DNA from: Nitrospirota bacterium
GTDB lineage: Bacteria; Nitrospirota; Thermodesulfovibrionia; Thermodesulfovibrionales; JdFR-85
Assembly: GCA_011321725.1 (NCBI GenBank)
Contig: DROX01000128.1
Coordinates: 1-48,803, forward strand
Length of the DNA: 48,803 nucleotides
Direction: 5' to 3'
In this document: positions 35,623-44,104 of the stretch, piece after piece
How positions within the stretch are numbered: the stretch's first letter is position 1
Layout of the letters: every line of letters begins with the position of its first letter
The notes under the pieces: generated by a model
The model's database searches: none
The model's input: only the letters and a program-made list of their open reading frames with translations
Told to the model about the DNA's origin: nothing
Program-made: the position numbers and the translations under genes

Positions 35623-36621
35623 TTAAATCCTTATATTACCCTTCAGTTCTTCTGCCCTGAAACACCTGACAAGGTGATTGTCATCAACCTCACGCAGTTC
35701 AGGCTCTCTTTCATTACAGAGGGGGATTACATACCTGCAGCGCGGAACAAACTTGCAACCAGGTGGCATCTCGGCAGCAGATGGTACAGTCCCAGGGATG
35801 GGATTCAGCCTGACCCCCCTCTTTATGGGCAGAGACTCAATCAAACCCATTGTATAGGGATGGGCTGCCTTATCAATGAGCTCTCCCACCCTTATGAACT
35901 CCACTATCCTGCCTGCATACATCACAACCATAGATGCTGCGGTCTCGGAGATGATACCAAGGTCATGGGAGATGAGCATTACAGACATGCCGGTCTGCTT
36001 TTTTATCTCCATGAGGAGATCAAGGATTTCAGCCTGGATCGTGACATCAAGGGCTGTTGTGGGCTCATCCGCGATAAGGAGCCGGGGGTTACAGGCAATG
36101 GCCATTGCTATCATCACACGCTGCCGCATACCTCCGGAGAGTTTATGGGGATAGTCCTTCAGCCTAATCTCGGGTTGGGGGATATGTACACTCCTCAGGA
36201 GCTCAACCGATCTTTCCAGGGCCTCTCTTTTTGACAGACCCTCATGATGAATAAGCACCTCTGATAACTGTTTCCCTATCGTGAAGACCGGATTAAGTGC
36301 TGTCATGGGCTCCTGGAATACCATTGCAATATCCCTGCCCCTGATCTTCTGCATCTCCTCCTCTGGAAGGGAAAGGAGGTCCCTGTTGCGAAAGAGGATC
36401 CTGCCCTCCAGTCTTGCTCCATGGGGGAGAAGCCTCAGGACAGAGAGGGCTGTAAGGCTCTTCCCGCAGCCACTCTCACCCACAACCCCAAAGACCTCAC
36501 CCTCTGCTATCTGGAGGTTTACATCACTGAGGATCTGTACAGGGTCTGCACTGTCATGAAAGAACAGATTCAATCCCCTTATATCCAGAAGGGGTTTATC
36601 AGGACCGGAAAAATCAGACAT
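35623..36621 (-). CDS. Oligopeptide/dipeptide ABC transporter ATP-binding protein (OppD/DppD-like)
   Basis: 332 aa; GESGCGKSLTALSVLRLL, LSGGMRQRVMIAMAIACNPRLLIADEPTTALDVTIQ; C-terminal CKFVPRCRYVIPLC. Confidence 0.93.
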   Translation of the reverse strand: MSDFSGPDKPLLDIRGLNLFFHDSADPVQILSDVNLQIAEGEVFGVVGESGCGKSLTALSVLRLLPHGARLEGRILFRNRDLLSLPEEEMQKIRGRDIAMVFQEPMTALNPVFTIGKQLSEVLIHHEGLSKREALERSVELLRSVHIPQPEIRLKDYPHKLSGGMRQRVMIAMAIACNPRLLIADEPTTALDVTIQAEILDLLMEIKKQTGMSVMLISHDLGIISETAASMVVMYAGRIVEFIRVGELIDKAAHPYTMGLIESLPIKRGVRLNPIPGTVPSAAEMPPGCKFVPRCRYVIPLCNEREPELREVDDNHLVRCFRAEELKGNIRI

Positions 36622-36644
36622 TACCTTTTACTGGCAGGCTCAAC

Positions 36645-37421
36645 CTATTTCTTCTCTTCTCTCTTTATGATCTCAAGATAATACCTGGCATCCTTAAGAT
36701 TCGGATTTATCCTCAACGCCTCCTCCCACTCCTCAACAGCAAGACCTGAGAGCCCCTTCATGAAGTAGGTTATGCCAAGCTGGACCCATGCAGGCCCATA
36801 GGATGGATTCAGTTCCTTTGCGCTGTTGAAATGCATGATTGCCTCTTCATACTCACCAATGTTTCTCAGGGCGATACCAAGCTTGGTATGTACATCTGGG
36901 AATGTGGGGGATAGCTTCAGGGCCTTCCTGTACTCCTCAATTGCCTCCTGGTTACGGCCATAGTCAAGATAGATATTTCCTATCCTGAAATGCTCATTTG
37001 CAAGCTTGCCAGCCACATAAGGATCAAGGGAGCCGGGCTCAGGATTTGCAAACTGGGCTGCCATTGCAAAGACCTCCTGGGCCTTCTTGAATTCGCCAAC
37101 CTGGTTGTAGGTGATAGCAAGATTAAGGGAGGCCTCTGTGTATCTTGGGTTTAACTGGAGGGCCTTTTCAAAGTACTCTATGGCCTCCTCATACTCCCCC
37201 TTCAGATGAGAGATGAAACCAAGCTTGTTCAGGACATCCGCATATCCTGGATTGAGGCTTATTACCTCCCTGAGCAGGGGTTCTGCCTCACTGTATCTTC
37301 CTTCATCAAAAAGCTGGTTTGCCTCTCTGTATAGCTCTTCTGTGTGGTCTTCCATAGAATCACCTTTCGGATATAAAAAGTATATGTTTTTGCTTGTAAT
37401 ATTGTCAAGCAAACTCGGCAT
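36645..37421 (-). CDS. Tetratricopeptide repeat protein (start likely internal)
   Basis: Repeated TPR units such as AEPLLREVISLNPGYADVLNKLGFISHLKGEYEEAIEYFEKALQLNPRYTEASLNLA. Confidence 0.9.
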   Translation of the reverse strand: MPSLLDNITSKNIYFLYPKGDSMEDHTEELYREANQLFDEGRYSEAEPLLREVISLNPGYADVLNKLGFISHLKGEYEEAIEYFEKALQLNPRYTEASLNLAITYNQVGEFKKAQEVFAMAAQFANPEPGSLDPYVAGKLANEHFRIGNIYLDYGRNQEAIEEYRKALKLSPTFPDVHTKLGIALRNIGEYEEAIMHFNSAKELNPSYGPAWVQLGITYFMKGLSGLAVEEWEEALRINPNLKDARYYLEIIKREEKK

Positions 37422-37502
37422 CCAGACAGGGTTTGCAAAATCCGCCTGAAATCTGCTATAAAAAACTACGAGAGGGCTGGTGTCCGAAAGGACCCCGGAT
37501 TA

Positions 37503-37561
37503 CAGTAAGCAGTGGATGGGTGGATGGGTTGATGGGTGAATGAGTGGATGGGTGGATGGGG
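37503..37561. repeat. Octamer tandem array
   Basis: CAGTAAGCAGTGG then ATGGGTGG ATGGGTTG ATGGGTGA ATGAGTGG ATGGGTGG ATGGGG. Confidence 0.85.
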
Positions 37562-37668
37562 CACATCTCAATCCATAAAACCGAAAAAGCCCATATGCCC
37601 TACGGGGTGATAGAGGCCTGCCTCATATTTACTCAGCGAAACAAAACAGATCAGCGAGATAAAACAAA

Positions 37669-39078
37669 ATGAATGACAGCATCTTCAGGGAATACGATAT
37701 ACGCGGAATTGTTGAAAGGGAACTCACCGAAGGGTTTGCCTACAAGCTTGGAAGGGCCTTTGCCCTCTATGTAAAGAGGCAGACACCCCATCCTGTGGCC
37801 CTCAGCGTGGGCAGGGATGTCAGGACCAGTTCCGATTATCTTGCAAAGGGGTTGATTGATGGAATGCTCACCGAGGGTGTGCATGTGTATAATCTGGGTG
37901 TATGCCCCACACCACTACAGTACTTTTCCCTCTTTGTCCTTGATGTTCAGGGCGGTGTGATGATAACGGGAAGCCACAACCCTCCTGAATATAACGGCTT
38001 CAAGCTCAGCCTTGGAAAAACCACGCTCCACGGAGACGCTATCCAGGAGATAAAGGCTATACTTGAGGGGCTTGACGGTTCCCTGAAAGCCCGAAAGGGA
38101 GAGATAACAGATGTGGACATCATTGAAAGATACAGATCCTACATGCTTGAAAGGTTCTCCTATCTTGACAGCCCTGAATACAGAAGATTGAAGGTGGTTG
38201 TTGACCCTGGCAATGGCACGGCAGGGCTTGTCATACCGGAGATACTTGAATCAATTGGTTGTGATGTGGTAAGGCTCTACTGTGAGCCTGACGGAAGGTT
38301 CCCGAACCACCATCCAGACCCGACGGTTGTGGAGAACATCCAGGACCTTATTGAGAGGACCCTTTCCACCGGCGCTGACATTGGCGTTGGCTATGATGGT
38401 GATGCCGACAGGATCGGCATTGTTGACAGTACCGGAGAGATCATCTGGGGCGACCAGATAATGATAATACTCTCCCGGGAGATTCTGAAACGTCACAGAG
38501 GTGCCACAATCATCGGTGATGTGAAGTGCTCCCAGACACTCTTTAATGATATAATAAAAAATGGCGGCAACCCTGTCATGTGGAAGACAGGCCATTCCCT
38601 TGTGAAGGACAAGATGAGAAAGGAAGGGGCGATCCTTGCAGGCGAGCTCAGCGGACACATCTTTATCGCTGACGATTATTTCGGCTACGATGATGCACTC
38701 TATACCACGCTCAGGATAGTAGAGATAATGAAGACCACTGGAAAATCAATCAAAGCACTTCTCACAGGGATACCGGAGATGTTCAGCACACCCGAGATAA
38801 GGCTTGACTGCCCTGAAACAAAGAAGAAGGCTGTTGTTCAAAGGGTTCTGGAAAGATTCAGGACCTACCACAAAAATAGTGACTCCCCCTACCCTGTTCT
38901 TGAGATACAGGACATTGACGGTGTGAGGGCCCTCTTTGAGAGGGGATGGGCCCTGCTCAGGTCAAGCAACACCCAGCCCGTGGTTGTTATGAGGGTTGAG
39001 GCTGAGGACGAAGAAAGCCTCTCGGGATACAGGAGGTTTATGGAGGATGAATTTTTAAAGGCAATGGAGGAGCTATGA
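37669..39078 (+). CDS. Phosphomannomutase/phosphoglucomutase
   Basis: 469 aa; FREYDIRGIVERELT, GVMITGSHNPPEYNGFKL, GDADRIGIVDSTGEIIWGDQI. Confidence 0.94.
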   Translation: MNDSIFREYDIRGIVERELTEGFAYKLGRAFALYVKRQTPHPVALSVGRDVRTSSDYLAKGLIDGMLTEGVHVYNLGVCPTPLQYFSLFVLDVQGGVMITGSHNPPEYNGFKLSLGKTTLHGDAIQEIKAILEGLDGSLKARKGEITDVDIIERYRSYMLERFSYLDSPEYRRLKVVVDPGNGTAGLVIPEILESIGCDVVRLYCEPDGRFPNHHPDPTVVENIQDLIERTLSTGADIGVGYDGDADRIGIVDSTGEIIWGDQIMIILSREILKRHRGATIIGDVKCSQTLFNDIIKNGGNPVMWKTGHSLVKDKMRKEGAILAGELSGHIFIADDYFGYDDALYTTLRIVEIMKTTGKSIKALLTGIPEMFSTPEIRLDCPETKKKAVVQRVLERFRTYHKNSDSPYPVLEIQDIDGVRALFERGWALLRSSNTQPVVVMRVEAEDEESLSGYRRFMEDEFLKAMEEL

Positions 39079-40478
39079 AGGCAATAGTGCTGGCAGGAGG
39101 AAGCGGTACCCGCCTGTGGCCCCTGTCAAGAAAGAACCACCCCAAGCAGTTCCTCAAATTAAATGGAAATACCTCTCTCCTTCAACAGACCATTGAAAGG
39201 CTGCTTAACCGGATGGAACCAGGGGATATAATCGTGATGACCAACAATGATTATAAATTCTATGTCCTTTCGGACATAAGACCCTATGCCATGGGCCTGG
39301 ACAACATCATCCTGGAGCCTGTCGGGAAAAACACAGCCCCTGCAATTGCACTTGGCATCAGGTTCTGTATGGACAGACTCGGCTGCAAAACAGATGAGGT
39401 GGTCTTTGTCACCCCCTCTGATCATGTCATCCGCCCCACAGAGAGGTTTGCAGAATACATAAAGACCTCGGAGGAGATAGCACGTGAGGGCCACATAGTG
39501 ACCTTTGGTGTCAGACCCACAAGGGCTGAGACAGGCTACGGATATATAGAAGTGGCTGGACAAAGCCCGGAACACAAAGGAGCCTGCTATCCTGTTGAGA
39601 GGTTTATTGAAAAGCCGGACAAAGACAGGGCAGAACAATACCTGAGGGCTGGCAACTACTTCTGGAACTCCGGCATGTTTGCCTTCCAGATCAGTACCAT
39701 ACTGGAAGAATTCAGGACCCATGCCCCCGAGATCTCGGAGATCCTTGAACTCACCTATGAAGAGATGCTTGAGAACTTTCACAATATGCCTGAGATCTCT
39801 GTGGACTATGCCATAATGGAGCACTCCGACAGGGTGGTCACCCTGCCCCTTGATATCTACTGGAATGACATCGGTTCCTGGGATTCCCTCTATGAGGTCC
39901 TGACAAAGGACCCCCAGGGAAATATCCTCCAGGCCGATGCACTGCCCATTGATACCCGTAACACCCTTATCATTGGAAACAAAAGGCTCATAGCCACCAT
40001 AGGTCTTGACAACTTTCTCGTCGTAGAGACAGACGATGCCATCCTTATAGCAAGGAAAGGCGAGGCCCAGAGGGTAAGGGAGATCGTGAACCACTTGAAG
40101 GACAACGACAGAAAAGAGGCAGCAGAGCATATCACCACATACAGACCATGGGGCAGCTACACAGTACTTGAACAGGGGCCACGATACAAGATAAAAAGGA
40201 TAGTGGTTAACCCCGGTGAAAAGCTGAGCGTCCAGAAGCACTACCACCGTTCAGAACACTGGGTGGTTATCAAGGGCACGGCAAGGGTGATGCTGGGAGA
40301 CAGAGAGATATATATCCATGAAAACGAATCCGCCTATGTCCCGAAATCAACACTGCACAGGCTTGAAAACCCCGGAAAGATCCCCCTTGAGATCATAGAG
40401 GTCCAGAATGGCGAGTACGTAGAAGAGGATGATATCGTCCGGATAGACGACCACTATGGCCGCACAACAACAGATTAG
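39075..40478 (+). CDS. Mannose-1-phosphate guanylyltransferase/mannose-6-phosphate isomerase
   Basis: 467 aa; MKAIVLAGGSGTRLWPLSRKNHPKQFL, VTPSDHVI, FIEKPDK, C-terminal cupin PWGSYTVLEQGPRYKIKRIVVNPGEKLSVQKHYHRSEHWVVIKG. Confidence 0.95.
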   Translation: MKAIVLAGGSGTRLWPLSRKNHPKQFLKLNGNTSLLQQTIERLLNRMEPGDIIVMTNNDYKFYVLSDIRPYAMGLDNIILEPVGKNTAPAIALGIRFCMDRLGCKTDEVVFVTPSDHVIRPTERFAEYIKTSEEIAREGHIVTFGVRPTRAETGYGYIEVAGQSPEHKGACYPVERFIEKPDKDRAEQYLRAGNYFWNSGMFAFQISTILEEFRTHAPEISEILELTYEEMLENFHNMPEISVDYAIMEHSDRVVTLPLDIYWNDIGSWDSLYEVLTKDPQGNILQADALPIDTRNTLIIGNKRLIATIGLDNFLVVETDDAILIARKGEAQRVREIVNHLKDNDRKEAAEHITTYRPWGSYTVLEQGPRYKIKRIVVNPGEKLSVQKHYHRSEHWVVIKGTARVMLGDREIYIHENESAYVPKSTLHRLENPGKIPLEIIEVQNGEYVEEDDIVRIDDHYGRTTTD

Positions 40479-40606
40479 AGGACCCATACCGCTTCAGGGT
40501 CAGTACTGCTTCTGTCAGCTGAAAGAAGTAATTTCTAACCCCTCGCTATTTTAACACCACCGGGCAGGTTTGAGTTTTGTCGGATATTTCAGTTAATATT
40601 TAGATT

Positions 40607-41119
40607 ATGGAGGATAGGGAGTTTATTGATATTCTAAAGAAATCGGGTTGTTCCCAGGGTGTTATAAACCATATACTGGCAGTAAAAGAGCTCTCACTGA
40701 AAATAGCTGACAGAGTAAAGATACCTGTTGACAGGGAGCTGGTCCGGACGGGTGCATTCCTGCATGACATAGGCCGCTCCAGAACACACGGGATTGAACA
40801 CGCAGTGGTGGGGGCAGAGATGGCAAGGAAAATGGGTTTTGACGATAGGGTGATAAGAATAATAGAGCGACACATAGGTGCGGGTATCAGCAGGGAGGAG
40901 GCCAGGGAGCTCGGTCTGCCCGAGAAGGACTATCTTCCACAGAGCCCGGAGGAGAAGATCATCGCCTATGCTGATAATCTTCTCAATGGGGACAGGGTGG
41001 TTCCCTTTGAGGTTTCCCTTGAACAGTTCAAACAGACTCTTGGTAGTGACCATCCCGCAATAGAGCGGTATATTGCCCTTCACAGGGAGATCCAGGAATG
41101 GATGAACAATGAGACGTAA
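40607..41119 (+). CDS. HD domain protein
   Basis: 170 aa; VRTGAFLHDIGRSRTHGIEHAVVGAEMARKMG HD motif. Confidence 0.88.
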   Translation: MEDREFIDILKKSGCSQGVINHILAVKELSLKIADRVKIPVDRELVRTGAFLHDIGRSRTHGIEHAVVGAEMARKMGFDDRVIRIIERHIGAGISREEARELGLPEKDYLPQSPEEKIIAYADNLLNGDRVVPFEVSLEQFKQTLGSDHPAIERYIALHREIQEWMNNET

Positions 41120-41882
41120 AACCCCGATAGCATCAGCTCTTCTGATGTTTCTAAGCCTGTTGTTACTCTTTCAACCCTTCAATGGAGCAACATCGGAACC
41201 CATCCCAAGCCCCGTGGCAGAGAAGAAAGAGGTCTTCAAATACGACCTTACATGGATGGGGATCAAGGCTGGTTCAGCCACACTGAAGTTTTCCGAGACC
41301 GACTCGGTCGTGACAATCTCCTCAAAGGCCGAATCAGCAGACTGGGTTTCTCTCTTTTACCGTGTTGAGGACAGGGCTGTCAGTCTTGTGAGAAAAGTCA
41401 GCAATGAAAATGGATCATACCTGCGGGCAGAGAGATACAGGATCCGGATAAGGGAGGGACGTCACAGGAGGGATAAGGAGATCCTCTTCTACCCTGACAA
41501 GAACAAGGCATTATACATAAATCATCTTGAGAAAGAAAGAAAGACCTTTGAGGTACCCGCCGGCACCCTTGATCCACTCTCGGGGTTTTACCAGATAAGG
41601 AGGATGGAGATAGGTTCCGAGCCGCTTTTTGTCAAAATCTTTGACAGCAAAAGGGTCTGGAATGTCAGGGTGGATATTGTTGGAAGGGAAACAGTGGAGA
41701 CAGGGGCGGGAAGTTTCAAGACCGTGATAGTCAAGCCTGAACTCAAGTCAGAGGGTATATTCAACAAGAAAGGCGAGATATTTATCTACCTGACCGATGA
41801 CGAAAGACACATACCGGTGCTGCTTAAAACAAAGGTGTTAATAGGATATGTGGAAGCCGAGCTTGTGGGAGGTAGGTTCTGA
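41109..41882 (+). CDS. DUF3108 domain protein (signal peptide)
   Basis: 257 aa; N-terminal hydrophobic signal; EVFKYDLTWMGIKAGSATLKFSETDSVVTISSKAESADWVSLFYRVEDRA. Confidence 0.78.
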   Translation: MRRKTPIASALLMFLSLLLLFQPFNGATSEPIPSPVAEKKEVFKYDLTWMGIKAGSATLKFSETDSVVTISSKAESADWVSLFYRVEDRAVSLVRKVSNENGSYLRAERYRIRIREGRHRRDKEILFYPDKNKALYINHLEKERKTFEVPAGTLDPLSGFYQIRRMEIGSEPLFVKIFDSKRVWNVRVDIVGRETVETGAGSFKTVIVKPELKSEGIFNKKGEIFIYLTDDERHIPVLLKTKVLIGYVEAELVGGRF

Positions 41883-41893
41883 AGAATATCTCA

Positions 41894-42631
41894 GTGGTAA
41901 TGATAACCTTCAATGAGGAAGAAAATATTGATGACGCCCTCAGCAGTGTTCAGGATGCAGGGGAGATAATAATAGTGGACTCCTTCAGTACCGACAGAAC
42001 CACAGAGATAGCCCGTAGATACACCGATAGGGTCTACCGGTCTTCATGGCAGGGCTTTGCTAAACAAAAGCAGATGGCAATTGATCTTGCAACACGTGAC
42101 TGGGTCTTCCTCCTTGATGCAGACGAGAGGATGACCGATGAACTGAGAGGTGAGATTGAGGGCATCATTACCACCACCAGCAAGAAGGGTTTCTTTGTGC
42201 CAAGGAAGAACTACTTTCTTAATAAATGGATACGCCATTCAGGCTGGTGGCCAGACTATACCCTGAGACTCTTCAGGAAGGGCACGGGAAGAATCCCCTA
42301 CAGGGCGGTACATGAAAGGATAGTGGTGGATGGTGAGACTGGCCGTCTGAAAAACCCCATTGTTCACTACACATATAAAGACATAAACCAGTTCATTGAC
42401 AAGGCACAGAGATACTCCACGCTGGCAGCGCTGGAGATGCACTCACAGGGCAGAAGATTCAGGATTGCAGATCTGCTCTTGCACCCTCCTGCCACATTCG
42501 TGAAGATGTATATTCTGCAGCGCGGGTTCAGGGATGGACTGCATGGTCTGATACTTGCTATACTTTATAGTTACTACACCTTTCTTAAATACATAAAACT
42601 CTGGGAGGCGGGAGAATGCACATCGGAATAA
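41894..42631 (+). CDS. Family 2 glycosyltransferase (WaaE/KdtX-like); start may be slightly upstream
   Basis: ITFNEEENIDDALSSVQDAGEIIIVDSFSTDRTTEIA, DWVFLLDADERM, HYTYKDINQFIDKAQRYSTLAA. Confidence 0.9.
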   Translation: MVMITFNEEENIDDALSSVQDAGEIIIVDSFSTDRTTEIARRYTDRVYRSSWQGFAKQKQMAIDLATRDWVFLLDADERMTDELRGEIEGIITTTSKKGFFVPRKNYFLNKWIRHSGWWPDYTLRLFRKGTGRIPYRAVHERIVVDGETGRLKNPIVHYTYKDINQFIDKAQRYSTLAALEMHSQGRRFRIADLLLHPPATFVKMYILQRGFRDGLHGLILAILYSYYTFLKYIKLWEAGECTSE

Positions 42632-43938
42632 TAGGCACTGGGTACGTCGGCCTTGTAACAGGGGCCTGTTTCGCGGAATTCGGTGTCTATGTGACCTGCA
42701 TTGACAGGGATGAAAAAAAGATAAAGAGTCTCAAAAAGGGTGTGATACCCTTTTACGAACCAGGACTTGAGGAGCTTGTTAAACGCAACACAGAGAAGGA
42801 GAGACTCCTTTTCAGTAATAACATAAAGGATGCTGTTGATACATCGCTTGCCATATTCATTGCAGTGGGCACCCCTCCCAGGGGAGATGGTTCTGCTGAC
42901 CTGAGCTATGTAAAAGAGGTCTGCCGGGAGATCGCCACACATATGGACAGCTATAAAGTGATTGTCACCAAAAGCACCGTACCTGTGGGTACAGGAAAAA
43001 AGATTAAGAGATGGATCGGTGAATCACTCAAGGGAAAGGTTGACTTTGATGTGGCATCCAATCCCGAATTTCTGAGGGAGGGCTCTGCCATTGAGGATTT
43101 CATGAGGCCTGACAGGGTGGTCATTGGTGCCGAGAGTTCCCAGGCCGTGGCAATCCTGAAGGATCTCTACCGTCCTCTTTACCTTATTGAAACACCTTTC
43201 GTGATCACCAATATTGAGACAGCTGAGCTGATAAAATACGCCTCCAACTCCTTTCTTGCAACAAAGATATCCTTCATAAACGAGATTGCCAACCTCTGTG
43301 ATGCGGTTGGTGCCGATGTCCATGTGGTGGCAAAGGCAATGGGGCTTGACAAAAGAATCGGACCGAAGTTCCTGCATCCAGGCCCCGGCTATGGGGGGTC
43401 ATGCTTTCCCAAGGACACCATGGCCCTTCTGCAGATCGCCAGGGAACACAATGTGGACCTTAATATTGTGGATGCTGCTGTGAAGACAAACCAGCGACAG
43501 AGGGCCTTGATGGTAGAACGCATCAGGACAAGGCTCTCTCCCCTGAAGGGCAAGACCGTGGGGGTGCTCGGGCTTTCCTTTAAGCCAAACACCAATGACC
43601 TTCGTGAGGCCCCCTCGCTTTATATAATCTCGGAGCTCCTTGGAGATGGTGCAAAGGTTCAGGCCTATGATCCCGTGGCAGCAGATGATGCCAGAAAGAT
43701 ACTGAATAGTGTAAAATTTAAAAAGAACCCCTATGATGTTGCAAAGGGTGCCTATGCCCTTGTTCTTGTAACGGAATGGAACGAGTTCAGGAACCTTGAC
43801 CTGAGAAGGATAAGGGAATCCATGAAAGAACCCAACTTCTTTGATTTGAGAAATGTCTATGACCCGGAAAGGATGCATGAGCTTGGTTTCAATTATTACT
43901 CTGTTGGCAGAAACATAAGGGCATCAAAAGATGAGTAA
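42616..43938 (+). CDS. UDP-glucose 6-dehydrogenase
   Basis: 440 aa; MHIGIIGTGYVGLVTGACFAEFG, NPEFLREGSAIEDFMRPDRVVIG, HPGPGYGGSCFPKDTMALL. Confidence 0.95.
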   Translation: MHIGIIGTGYVGLVTGACFAEFGVYVTCIDRDEKKIKSLKKGVIPFYEPGLEELVKRNTEKERLLFSNNIKDAVDTSLAIFIAVGTPPRGDGSADLSYVKEVCREIATHMDSYKVIVTKSTVPVGTGKKIKRWIGESLKGKVDFDVASNPEFLREGSAIEDFMRPDRVVIGAESSQAVAILKDLYRPLYLIETPFVITNIETAELIKYASNSFLATKISFINEIANLCDAVGADVHVVAKAMGLDKRIGPKFLHPGPGYGGSCFPKDTMALLQIAREHNVDLNIVDAAVKTNQRQRALMVERIRTRLSPLKGKTVGVLGLSFKPNTNDLREAPSLYIISELLGDGAKVQAYDPVAADDARKILNSVKFKKNPYDVAKGAYALVLVTEWNEFRNLDLRRIRESMKEPNFFDLRNVYDPERMHELGFNYYSVGRNIRASKDE

Positions 43939-44104
43939 GGGAATCTGGATATTTCTTTTTACCATTGCCGTAACCCTCTTTAACTGGCCCTTTATCAGCA
44001 TATTCAAGGAGACACAGATATACTATCTCTTCGCCATATGGTTCCTCTTTATTCTTTCAATCTTTCTGGTAACCTATTATTTCAGAGAAGATGGGGGAGG
44101 CTAA
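43931..44104 (+). CDS. 57-aa two-TM membrane protein, possible small subunit of the adjacent SSS-type sensor (absent from ORF track)
   Basis: MSKGIWIFLFTIAVTLFNWPFISIFKETQIYYLFAIWFLFILSIFLVTYYFREDGGG, ends at 44104, directly abutting the sensor start at 44105. Confidence 0.75.
   Translation: MSKGIWIFLFTIAVTLFNWPFISIFKETQIYYLFAIWFLFILSIFLVTYYFREDGGG

Noticed and set aside
35455-36234. 259-aa plus-strand ORF
   Set aside because: Antisense to the OppD/OppF-like ATPase genes; translation looks like a shadow frame.
39159-40247. 362-aa minus-strand ORF
   Set aside because: Fully antisense to the strongly supported mannose-1-phosphate guanylyltransferase gene; no recognisable domain and low-complexity Cys/Val-rich translation typical of a shadow ORF.
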